A stretch of DNA of 43,931 nucleotides from positions 1 to 43,931 of the forward strand of contig NZ_NVPT01000018.1 of the NCBI RefSeq assembly GCF_002802985.1, in the 5' to 3' direction. Shown piece by piece: positions 25,238 to 32,351 of this stretch. The stretch comes from Geodermatophilus chilensis. Its GTDB lineage: Bacteria; Actinomycetota; Actinomycetes; Mycobacteriales; Geodermatophilaceae. How positions within the stretch are numbered: position 1 is the stretch's first letter; the number at the start of each line of letters is the position of its first letter. The notes below the pieces were generated by a model. That model worked only from the letters and a program-made list of their open reading frames with translations. It had not been told where the DNA came from and made no database searches. The position numbers and the translations under genes are program-made.

Positions 25238-25861
25238 ATGGACGTCATGGCACTGGCGCGCGCCGAGCGCGAGGACCTGCTCGACCTCCTCGTCACGCTC
25301 AGCCCGGAGCAGTGGCGGGCGCCGTCGCTGTGTGCGGGATGGAGCGTGCAGGACGTCGTCGCGCACGTGCTCAGCTACGAGGAACTGGGCCCGCGGCAGC
25401 TGGCCGCCCGCTTCACCCGCGGCCTGCTCGCGTTCGACCGCGTCAACGCCGTCGGGCTGCAGGAGTACGCCGTCCGCACGCCCGCCGAGCTGGTCGACCT
25501 GCTCCGCCGGCACCTCACGCCCACGGGGCTGACCGCCGGTCTGGGCGGCGCGATCGCCCTCACCGACGGGTTGGTCCACCACCAGGACATCCGGCGTCCG
25601 CTCGGCCTGCCCCGCGAGGTCCCGGCCGATCGGGTCGTGCCCGCGCTGCGCACGGCGCTGTTCGCCCCGACGCTGCGGGGCGTGGTGCGCGTCCGCGACG
25701 TGCGGCTGGTCGCCACCGACGTCGACTGGTCCTTCGGCCGCGGACCCGAGGTCCGGGGCACCGCCGAGGCGCTGCTCATGGCCGTCGCCGGTCGGCGCAC
25801 CGTCACCGACGAGCTGACCGGCCCCGGCCGGGACCGGCTCGCCCGACGGCTCGCGGCCTGA
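25238..25861 (+). CDS. Maleylpyruvate isomerase family mycothiol-dependent enzyme
   Basis: A 207-residue DinB-like protein. It has LCAGWSVQDVVAHVLSYEE (the conserved W and metal-binding His) and ALTDGLVHHQDIRRPLGLP (the HxxD segment), typical of the mycothiol-dependent maleylpyruvate isomerase family with N-terminal DinB fold. Its reaction is unknown; many members are generic mycothiol S-transferases. ATG 25238 follows a GGGGGC stretch. It converges on the leftward operon with a 6-bp gap. Confidence 0.8.
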   Translation: MDVMALARAEREDLLDLLVTLSPEQWRAPSLCAGWSVQDVVAHVLSYEELGPRQLAARFTRGLLAFDRVNAVGLQEYAVRTPAELVDLLRRHLTPTGLTAGLGGAIALTDGLVHHQDIRRPLGLPREVPADRVVPALRTALFAPTLRGVVRVRDVRLVATDVDWSFGRGPEVRGTAEALLMAVAGRRTVTDELTGPGRDRLARRLAA

Positions 25862-25867
25862 CCGGCC

Positions 25868-26866
25868 TCAGAGCGGGCGGACGGCGGCGGTGACCGAGCG
25901 GGTGCCGCCCATCCACGTCGGCAGCAGCGCCATCTTGACGCCCGGCCCGCCGGTGACCACGACCCGGACGTCGTCCGCCGAGGCCGCCACTCGCAGGTCG
26001 CCGGCCGCGTAGACCGGCGACACCCCGGCCACCCGCGCCGCGCCGGCCGCGAGCAGTGCGTTGCCCTCGTCGAACAGGAACGCGGCCGCCCGGCAGGCGT
26101 CCCAGCCGCGCGAGGACAGGAACCCGGCGAGCTCCGGTGGCAGCAGCAGGAAGTGCTCGCCGCCGCGGGAGCAGCCCGGGTCGCCGGCGGCGAGCGCCAC
26201 CCCGGCCAGGGCCGCGGCGGCCGGCGCGAGCACCTCGGCCGGCGTCCGGTAGCCCGACGCCGGCAGCACCTCGAGCACCCCGCCGGCCCCGACGACGGTC
26301 ACCGCGTCGCCGTCGGCCAGGGGCGGGAAGGGCTCCGGCAGCGACGCGGTGCAGCACGTGTACTTGCCCGGCCAGCCGATCGTCGCCATGTCGGTCAACC
26401 CGGCCCGGGCACCGCCGATGCCGGCCAGCGCCAGCGACACCGCCCGCCCGACGCAGGCGTTGGCCCGCGCGCCCGGACCGAGCCCGCCGGCGGCGGACAG
26501 TCCCAGCCCGGCGCACCCGTGCACCAGCACCGCCACCGCCGGCGACCCGGTCGTCGTCGCGATGCCCAGCAGGTTGAACCGCGGCTCGAGCGCCGCGCGC
26601 ACCGCGGCCACCACCACCGGCAGCTCGGCCGGCCGGCACCCGCCCAGCACCGCGTACCAGGCGACCGCGCGCACGGTGAGCGCGCCGAACAGCGGCGGCA
26701 CCTGCCCGAGGACGGCGTCCGGGTCGGCCGCGTCGTCCACCATCGCCGCGAGCCGCGCGGCGGTGGGTGGCACCACCGGCAGCCCGTCGCCGTGCCCGGC
26801 GGCGAGCAGCTCGGCCGCCACCGCGGCGGGGTCGGCGTCCGGGGCGGACAGCGGTAGGTCGGACAC
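25868..26866 (-). CDS. Conserved protein of unknown function, paralogue 2 of the UGSC operon
   Basis: A 332-residue, probably cytoplasmic protein, clearly paralogous to its upstream neighbour. Both share a start like GWGDGLP-VxPTxARxAA, the block GCRPAxLPVVxAAVRAL, a central GxGxRANAxxGRAV and GGAR.G..D.AT.G.P.KYT.C. This copy has GCSRGGEHFLLLPPEL in its second half. It begins 3 bp after the stop of that neighbour and is the last gene of the operon. I do not recognise a characterised member of this family, which I associate with UGSC proteins by context only. Confidence 0.75.
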   Translation of the reverse strand: MSDLPLSAPDADPAAVAAELLAAGHGDGLPVVPPTAARLAAMVDDAADPDAVLGQVPPLFGALTVRAVAWYAVLGGCRPAELPVVVAAVRAALEPRFNLLGIATTTGSPAVAVLVHGCAGLGLSAAGGLGPGARANACVGRAVSLALAGIGGARAGLTDMATIGWPGKYTCCTASLPEPFPPLADGDAVTVVGAGGVLEVLPASGYRTPAEVLAPAAAALAGVALAAGDPGCSRGGEHFLLLPPELAGFLSSRGWDACRAAAFLFDEGNALLAAGAARVAGVSPVYAAGDLRVAASADDVRVVVTGGPGVKMALLPTWMGGTRSVTAAVRPL

Positions 26867-26869
26867 GGT

Positions 26870-27898
26870 TCAGGAACGGGCGGGCACGGCGCGCGACACC
26901 GCCGCCGTCGCTCCGAACGACGGGATCCACACCGAGTGCTTCCCCGCTCCCCCGGCCACCAGCACGTGCAGCCTCTCCGGGCCGGTGCTCACCGGGTACG
27001 CGTCGCCGTCGGGCAGCACGCCCCAGTCCTCGAACTGCCGCTGGTTGGCCTCCGAGACCCTCGACACCGGGATCCGCGCCCGCTCCCACAGCGCGTCGCG
27101 GACCGCGTCGGCCGTCCACCCGTCGCGGGCGAACGTCGCTGCGTGCTCCGGGCCGAGCACCAGGAAGTGCGGGCCCTTCACGTACACGTTGTTCGACCCC
27201 GGCTGGGCCATCGTCCCGGCGATGGTGAGCAGCAGGTCCTCGGCCGTCGTCCCGCCGTGGTCGTTGACGTTGTGCGGCCCCTCCGTCGCCGCGACGGTCA
27301 CCACCGACTCCCCCGGCGCGAAGCCGCGGCGCACCGAGAACGGCGGGAACGGGCTCTCCTCCTCGTTCTCCCCGAAGCAGAAGGTGTACTTCGCCGGCCC
27401 GCCCTGCGTCGCCCGGTCCATGACGCCCGGCCGCGCCCCGCCGACGTGCGTGGTCACCAGCTGCACCGCCCGGCCGATGACCGCGTTGGCGCGGGTGCCC
27501 TGGCCCAGACAGTTGCTGCCGGAGTTGATGCCCAGCTCCGCGCGCACCGGGCCGCTCACCACGACCATCGGCGCGCACGGGTGCGTCGTCGCCAGCACGC
27601 CGTGCAGGTTGTACTCGGGCGCCTGCAGCGCGCGGACCGCGGCCAGCACCACCGGCAGGTCCGCCGGCCGGCACCCGGCCATCACCCCGTTGGCCGCGAG
27701 GCTCTCCCGGGTCGGCACCAGCCCGGACGGCGGCAGCGGCCCCAGCTCCAGGTCGATGCCGTCGAGCGCGGCCAGCGCCGCCGCGACCCGGGCCGGCGTC
27801 GGGGCCACCAGCGGCAGCCCGTCACCCCAGCCGCGGCGGTACGCCTCCTCCTGCCAGCTCTCCTCGGTCACCCCGGGCAGGTCGAGCACGGCACTCAC
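26870..27898 (-). CDS. Conserved protein of unknown function, paralogue 1 of the UGSC operon
   Basis: A 342-residue protein of the same family as the next gene. Segments: GWGDGLPLVAPTPARVAAAL near the N-terminus, AGCRPADLPVVLAAVRAL (~95), GTRANAVIGRAVQLV (~170), VMDRATQGGPAKYTFCFGE (~200) and a C-terminal part with VYVKGPHFLVLGPEHA. GTG 27898 overlaps the TGA of the selenoprotein gene (GTGA), so translation is coupled: ribosomes must pass the in-frame TAG upstream to terminate there. Function is unknown; two linked paralogues suggest a heteromer. Confidence 0.78.
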   Translation of the reverse strand: MSAVLDLPGVTEESWQEEAYRRGWGDGLPLVAPTPARVAAALAALDGIDLELGPLPPSGLVPTRESLAANGVMAGCRPADLPVVLAAVRALQAPEYNLHGVLATTHPCAPMVVVSGPVRAELGINSGSNCLGQGTRANAVIGRAVQLVTTHVGGARPGVMDRATQGGPAKYTFCFGENEEESPFPPFSVRRGFAPGESVVTVAATEGPHNVNDHGGTTAEDLLLTIAGTMAQPGSNNVYVKGPHFLVLGPEHAATFARDGWTADAVRDALWERARIPVSRVSEANQRQFEDWGVLPDGDAYPVSTGPERLHVLVAGGAGKHSVWIPSFGATAAVSRAVPARS

Positions 27899-29310
27899 GA
27901 CAGACCCCTCGCCTCGTCGGCCATCCGCAGCAGCTCGGCCGCCGCACCGTCGATCCGCCCGGCCAGCTCATCGGCGTTCAGCCCGCCGACCGGGTGCGGG
28001 ACGACGACGAGCCGCGGCTGCACCCGTCGCGCCTGGGCCTGCGCCTGCACCAGCGGCAGGAACGTCTCGGTCACCACCAGGGGTGCCACGACGCCGCGCT
28101 TCTCCAGTTCCACCGAGTCGTGGAGACTCCACGACGAGCACGAGCCCTAGTCGGCGACCGCGACCAGCACCATCTTGAAGCGCTGCGACAGCCAGTCGAT
28201 CTGGTCCTCCTCGGCCGGCATCGAGGCGCTCTCCTTGGCCGCGAAGCCCAGTTCCGGCAGGCCCCAGTGCGCCTGCAGCCGCGCACCCAGCCCGCGCAGC
28301 AGCTCGGTCGCGTTCGGCTTGGAGTTGGTGAACAGCGCGACGTCGGTCCACGTCGCCGTGCTGGCGGCGGTGTCCACCGGCCCGGCGTCGTCCTCGGGCA
28401 GCACGCCGTACGTCGGGTCGACGATGCGCAGCGACCCGGCCGCGGCCGACAGCGCTGCCACCGCGGCCTCCCCGGCGGCGCGACCGTCGGCCTCGGCCGC
28501 GGCCAGCGACTGCTCCGCCCCGGCGCCCGCGTCGCCGGCCACGAGCACGCCGTCCCCCGGCAGCACGCGGCCCTCCGCGTCGGCGGACAGCCCGGCCACC
28601 AGGCCCTCCGGGCCGCGGCGGCCCACGAACGGGAACACCCCCGCGACCCCCAGCTCGCGCTCCCCGTCGGCCGTGCGGACGGCGAGCCCCGACAGCACGC
28701 CCTCGCCGCGCAGCGCGGTGACGGTCGCACCGGTCACCACCTCGACCGGCTCGGCCGCCGCCAGCCGCGCCGCGCGATCCGGCGACCAGCGCGGCGCGCC
28801 CGGCACCAGCACGGTCACCGCCGACGCGAAGCCGGCCAGCTCGAGCGCCTCCTCCGCCGTCCACTCGTCGTCGCCGACCACGGCGACCGCGCGGCCGCGG
28901 AACAGCGGCCCGTCGCAGCCCGCGCAGGTGGAGACGCCCCGGCCGACGAGCGCCTCCTCCCCCGGCAGTCCCAGCCGCCCGGCGGACAGCCCGGCCGCGA
29001 CGACGACCACCCCGGCGGCCACCTCGCCGTCGGCGGTCTCCAGCCGCGCCGGCGTCCCGGGGTGCACCCGGGTGACCTCGGTGTGGGCGATCCGCACACC
29101 GGCGCCCTCGGCCGCCGCGGTCAGCGCCGCCGTCAGCTCGGGACCGGTCCCGCCGGGGTGGTCGTGCAGCGTCGTCAGGTTGACCAACTGCCCACCCGGG
29201 CTCATCCGTTCGTAGGCGACGACGCGCAACCCGCGCTCGGCGGCGGTCCGCGCGGCGGTGAGGCCGGCGATCCCCGCGCCGACGACGGCGACGTCCCAGT
29301 CGGTGTTCAC
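27895..29310 (-). CDS. Flavoprotein-UGSC fusion, selenoprotein with UAG-encoded Sec388
   Basis: Read through the TAG at 28147-28149 this is a 471-residue protein. Residues 1-295 resemble thioredoxin reductases: FAD motif VVGAGIAGL (9-17), redox motif CAGC (129-132), a second dinucleotide region GDDEWTAEEA (146) and VLVAGDAG (255-262). Residues ~296-471 match the UGSC family: FTNSKPNATELL (~327), then VAVAD-[TAG]-GSCSSW, HDSVELEKRG and VVTETFLPL. The family signature is U-G-S-C, with Sec or Cys in front of GSC; here that codon is TAG. A SECIS-like hairpin follows directly. GTG 29310 overlaps the upstream stop and TGA 27895-27897 overlaps the next start. If not recoded, it would be a 387-residue flavoprotein plus a 72-codon orphan frame (28113-27895) without a ribosome binding site. 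Confidence 0.8.
28117..28149 (-). promoter_or_regulatory. UAG selenocysteine codon and bacterial SECIS-like stem-loop
   Basis: On the minus strand TAG (28149-28147) is followed by 11 nt, then GTCGTGGA (28135-28128), loop GTC (28127-28125) and TCCACGAC (28124-28117). The 8-bp stem is perfect. The apical loop is 3 nt with G first, 20 nt after the codon. This fits the known bacterial SECIS consensus: stem of 4-16 bp, apical loop of 3-14 nt with G in its first two positions, 16-37 nt from the Sec codon. Confidence 0.75.
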
Positions 29311-30371
29311 GCGACCAGCCCCCTCGAGATGTGCGGCCACAACGCGTCGGCGCCCTCGGCGGCCAGCCGGCGGCCCAGCTCGCGGCTCCAGTACCGCTCG
29401 CCGCCGAACTCGTCGCGCCACGACCACAGCCGGCGGGTGAGCTGGCCCAGCTCGTACTCCTTGGTCATGCCGATCGCGCCGTGCGCCTGGTGGGCCGCCC
29501 GGGCGGCGACCGTCGCCGCCTCGCCGGCCGCCGCCTTGGCCGCCGCGACGTCGTCGAACGCGGGGTCCGGCCGGGCGTTCAGCGCGGCGACCTGCGCCGC
29601 GAGCCCGGCCAGCTGGGCCTCCTCCGCGATCGTCACCAGGTGCGCCTGCACCGCCTGGAAGCGGGCCACCGGGCGGCCGAACTGCTGGCGCTCGCCGGTG
29701 TAGCGCACGGTGAGCTCGGTGACCCGGGCCAGCGCGCCGGCGATCTGCGCTGTGCGGGCCAGTGCCCCGCGCAGCCGCAGCGCCGCGGTGTCCACCCCGT
29801 CCGGGGCCGGGGCGATGTCCGCGTCGGCGAGCTCGACGTCGTCCCACACGAGGGTGTCGCGCGGCTCGGCGGCGAGGTTGCGGCCCGGCGTGACGGTCGC
29901 CGCGTCGATCGGCGCCGCGACGACGAACCGCTGCCCGCCGCTCTCGGCGAGGGCGACCACCCGGGTGCTGCGCCCGCCCCACGGCACCCGGCTCAGCCGC
30001 GCGGAGAACCGCCGCCCGGTGAGCTCCGCGACGTCGTCGGGTCGGCCGACCGCCACCGACAGCGGGCCCCCGGGCAGCTCCAGCCCGGCGGCGGCCAGCG
30101 CCCAGCCGGCGAGCAGCCCGGTCTCGGCCAGCGGCACCGGGGCGGCGAACCGGCCGGCGACGGTCAGCAGCGCGCAGGCGTCGGCGACGTCCCCGCCGGA
30201 GCCGCCGGCCGCCTCGGGCACCGACACCAGCGGGAAGCCGGCCTCGGTGAGCGCGTCCCAGAGCCGCCCGCTCCAGCCGGTCGCCTCCGCGGCGACGACG
30301 TCCTCGGGCGTGCACAGGTCGCGGAACAGGCCGGTCGCGACCTCGGTCAGCATTCGCCGGTCGTCACTCAT
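29307..30371 (-). CDS. Acyl-CoA dehydrogenase, small/second subunit type
   Basis: A 354-residue acyl-CoA dehydrogenase-fold protein. The middle domain has RDTLVWDDVELADADIAP, and the C-terminal helical domain has TAQIAGALARVTELTVRYTG followed by ERQQFGRPVARFQAVQAHL. It ends with QAHGAIGMTKEYELGQLTRRLW. Actinobacterial FadE pairs, such as those in steroid degradation, form alpha2beta2 heterotetramers in which one subunit is this shorter type. ATG 30371 overlaps the stop of the first dehydrogenase (ATGA), consistent with a two-subunit enzyme. The stop overlaps the selenoprotein start. Confidence 0.85.
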   Translation of the reverse strand: MSDDRRMLTEVATGLFRDLCTPEDVVAAEATGWSGRLWDALTEAGFPLVSVPEAAGGSGGDVADACALLTVAGRFAAPVPLAETGLLAGWALAAAGLELPGGPLSVAVGRPDDVAELTGRRFSARLSRVPWGGRSTRVVALAESGGQRFVVAAPIDAATVTPGRNLAAEPRDTLVWDDVELADADIAPAPDGVDTAALRLRGALARTAQIAGALARVTELTVRYTGERQQFGRPVARFQAVQAHLVTIAEEAQLAGLAAQVAALNARPDPAFDDVAAAKAAAGEAATVAARAAHQAHGAIGMTKEYELGQLTRRLWSWRDEFGGERYWSRELGRRLAAEGADALWPHISRGLVA

Positions 30372-31504
30372 GCGGCCAGCCCCTTCGCGGCGACGGAGCG
30401 GAGGATCTCGGTGGTGCCGCCGCGCAGCGTGTACGACGGCGAGGTCAGCACCGCCTCGGCGAGCAGCGCCTGGAACAGCGAGTCCGAGCCCTGGTCCGGC
30501 TCGGACTCCGCCGCCTCGCGCAGCGCCTCGACGAGGTCCTGCTCGAAACGGGTGCCGACCTCCTTGACCAGCGCCGCCTCGACCGCGGGCGCCTCGCCCG
30601 CGTCGAGCGCGCGGGCGACCGACAGCGACAGGTGCCGGATCGCCCGTGCGCGGGCGGCCAGCCGGCCGAGGACGGCGGCCTCCTCGCCGGAGACGGCCGG
30701 CCCCCGCTCGCGCAGCCACGCGCGCAGCACCGGGAAGGTCGACAGCCAGCGGTCCGGACCGGAGCGCTCGTAGGCCAGCTCGCTGGTCACCTGCTTCCAG
30801 CCGGAGCCGAGCTCGCCGAGCACCATGTGGTCCGGTACGAAGACGTCCTCGAGCGCGACCTCGTTGAAGTGGTGCGAGCCGTCGAGGTACGGGATCGGTG
30901 AGATGCGGACGCCGTCCGCGTGCAGGTCGACGATCAGCTGGGACAGCCCGGCGTGCTTGTTGCCCTCCTCCATCGGCGAGGTCCGGCAGAGGACGGCGAA
31001 GTAGTGGTTGTTGTGCGCCTCGCTGGTCCACACCTTGGTGCCGGTGACCGTCCAGCCGCCCTCGACCCGGGTGGCGCGGGTACGCACCGAGGCGAGGTCG
31101 GAACCGGAGTCGGGCTCGCTCATGCCGAGGGAGAAGTAGACCTCGCCGGCGGCGATGCCGGGCAGGAACCTCCGCCGCTGCTCTTCGGTGCCGAAGTGCA
31201 GCAGCGCCGGCGCGGTCTGCCGGTCGGCGACGAAGTGCGCCCCGATCGGCGCGCCGGCGGCGAGCAGCTCCTCCGCGACGACGAACCGGTCGACCGCGCT
31301 GCGGCCGTGCCCGCCGTACTCGGGCGGGATGGCCATGCCGACCCAGCCGCGCTTCGCCAGCGTGCGGGAGAACTCGGGGTCGTGCCGGCCGGCGAAGCCG
31401 AGCGCGGGCCGGTGGTCCGGTGGCAGCTCGGTGGCGAGGAACGCGCGCACCTCGGCGCGCAGCGCCTCCTCGGCGGGGCTGAGCACGGTGGGGGCGAACT
31501 GCAC
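30368..31504 (-). CDS. Acyl-CoA dehydrogenase, large/first subunit type
   Basis: A 378-residue FAD-dependent acyl-CoA dehydrogenase that oxidises acyl-CoA to enoyl-CoA. Visible family motifs: YFSLGMSEPDSGSDLASVRT (substrate/FAD loop), GGWTVTGTKVWTSEAHN, HFNEVALEDVFVPD and the C-terminal YTLRGGTTEILRSVAA. GTG 31504 is preceded by AGGAGGG. It forms an overlapping pair with the next dehydrogenase gene. The acyl substrate is unknown; the operon context suggests a CoA-activated carboxylic acid. Confidence 0.88.
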   Translation of the reverse strand: MQFAPTVLSPAEEALRAEVRAFLATELPPDHRPALGFAGRHDPEFSRTLAKRGWVGMAIPPEYGGHGRSAVDRFVVAEELLAAGAPIGAHFVADRQTAPALLHFGTEEQRRRFLPGIAAGEVYFSLGMSEPDSGSDLASVRTRATRVEGGWTVTGTKVWTSEAHNNHYFAVLCRTSPMEEGNKHAGLSQLIVDLHADGVRISPIPYLDGSHHFNEVALEDVFVPDHMVLGELGSGWKQVTSELAYERSGPDRWLSTFPVLRAWLRERGPAVSGEEAAVLGRLAARARAIRHLSLSVARALDAGEAPAVEAALVKEVGTRFEQDLVEALREAAESEPDQGSDSLFQALLAEAVLTSPSYTLRGGTTEILRSVAAKGLAA

Positions 31505-31567
31505 GGCGTCCCTCCTGGGGGTGGGCCCCGCCGGGCCGGCGCCGTTGCCGGCCCGGCGGGGGTCGGG

Positions 31568-32305
31568 TCAGGCGGTCTCGCGCCGCCGCTGGGACCACAT
31601 CTGGGTGGCCCGCTCGAAGTGCAGCGCGGCCTCCCAGCCGATCCCGGGCGGGCCGGCCTCGGTGCGGAAGGAGCGGGCCGCCTCCCGGGCCAGCTCGGGG
31701 TCCTTGGCCGCGCGGCCGGCGAGCTCGAGGGCGAGGTCCTCGACCTGGTCGTCGGGCACCGCCTTCCACGCCAGGCCGATCTCGGCGGCGCGGACACCGT
31801 CGATCTCCTCGCTGAACAGCCCCATGGCGGCGGTGGCCTCGCGGCCCGCCGTCCGGCTGCTGATCGTGAAGTAGCCGCCGCCCGGGTGCAGGCCGATGCG
31901 CAGGAAGCCGGCCAGCAGCCGGGCGTCCTCGGCGACGATGCGCAGGTCGGTGGAGAGCGCCAGGTTGATGCCGGCGCCGACCGCGGCACCGCGCACCGCG
32001 GCGATCGTCGGCACCTGCAGCGTGCCCACCCGGCGGAAGGCGGTGTAGACCGCGCCGAGCTCCTTGTAGGTCTTGTCCTCGGCCTGGTCGCTACCCGGCG
32101 TCCACCGCCGGCGGTCCGCGCCCGAGCAGAACGTGCCGCCCGCCCCGCGGACGACGGCCGCGCCGATCGCCGGGTCGGCGTCCACCTCGTCGCACAGCTC
32201 CGACAGCTGCAGCCCCATCTCCGGGGTGAGCCCGTTCTTGACGTCGGGCGAGTCGACCGTGAACACGGCGACGCCGCCGTGCCGCTCCAACTGGATCTGT
32301 CCCAC
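31568..32305 (-). CDS. Crotonase-family protein (enoyl-CoA hydratase/isomerase-like)
   Basis: A 245-residue crotonase fold protein: GTFCSGADRRRW (first oxyanion-hole loop), VRGAAVGAGINLALSTDLRI (second) and the LRIGLHPGGGY segment. The two catalytic glutamates of classical enoyl-CoA hydratases seem to be missing: the first position, PE in most members, reads GF, and the second, in the helix after TAG, reads Ala. It may therefore catalyse isomerisation or another CoA-ester reaction. GTG 32305 is chosen for the match with family N-termini. It lies 46 bp after the synthetase stop and 63 bp before the dehydrogenase. Confidence 0.82.
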   Translation of the reverse strand: MGQIQLERHGGVAVFTVDSPDVKNGLTPEMGLQLSELCDEVDADPAIGAAVVRGAGGTFCSGADRRRWTPGSDQAEDKTYKELGAVYTAFRRVGTLQVPTIAAVRGAAVGAGINLALSTDLRIVAEDARLLAGFLRIGLHPGGGYFTISSRTAGREATAAMGLFSEEIDGVRAAEIGLAWKAVPDDQVEDLALELAGRAAKDPELAREAARSFRTEAGPPGIGWEAALHFERATQMWSQRRRETA

Positions 32306-32351
32306 GCTGGGTGTCCTGCCTCTCTGCTGGGGGGTGGTCTGCCGAGGATGC

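Noticed and set aside
27895-28113. A separate 72-codon gene starting at GTG 28113 downstream of the TAG (minus strand)
   Set aside because: It has no ribosome binding site, begins inside the conserved UGSC domain (at VELEKRG) and would leave the GSCSSW signature untranslated. Read-through of the TAG explains both sides.
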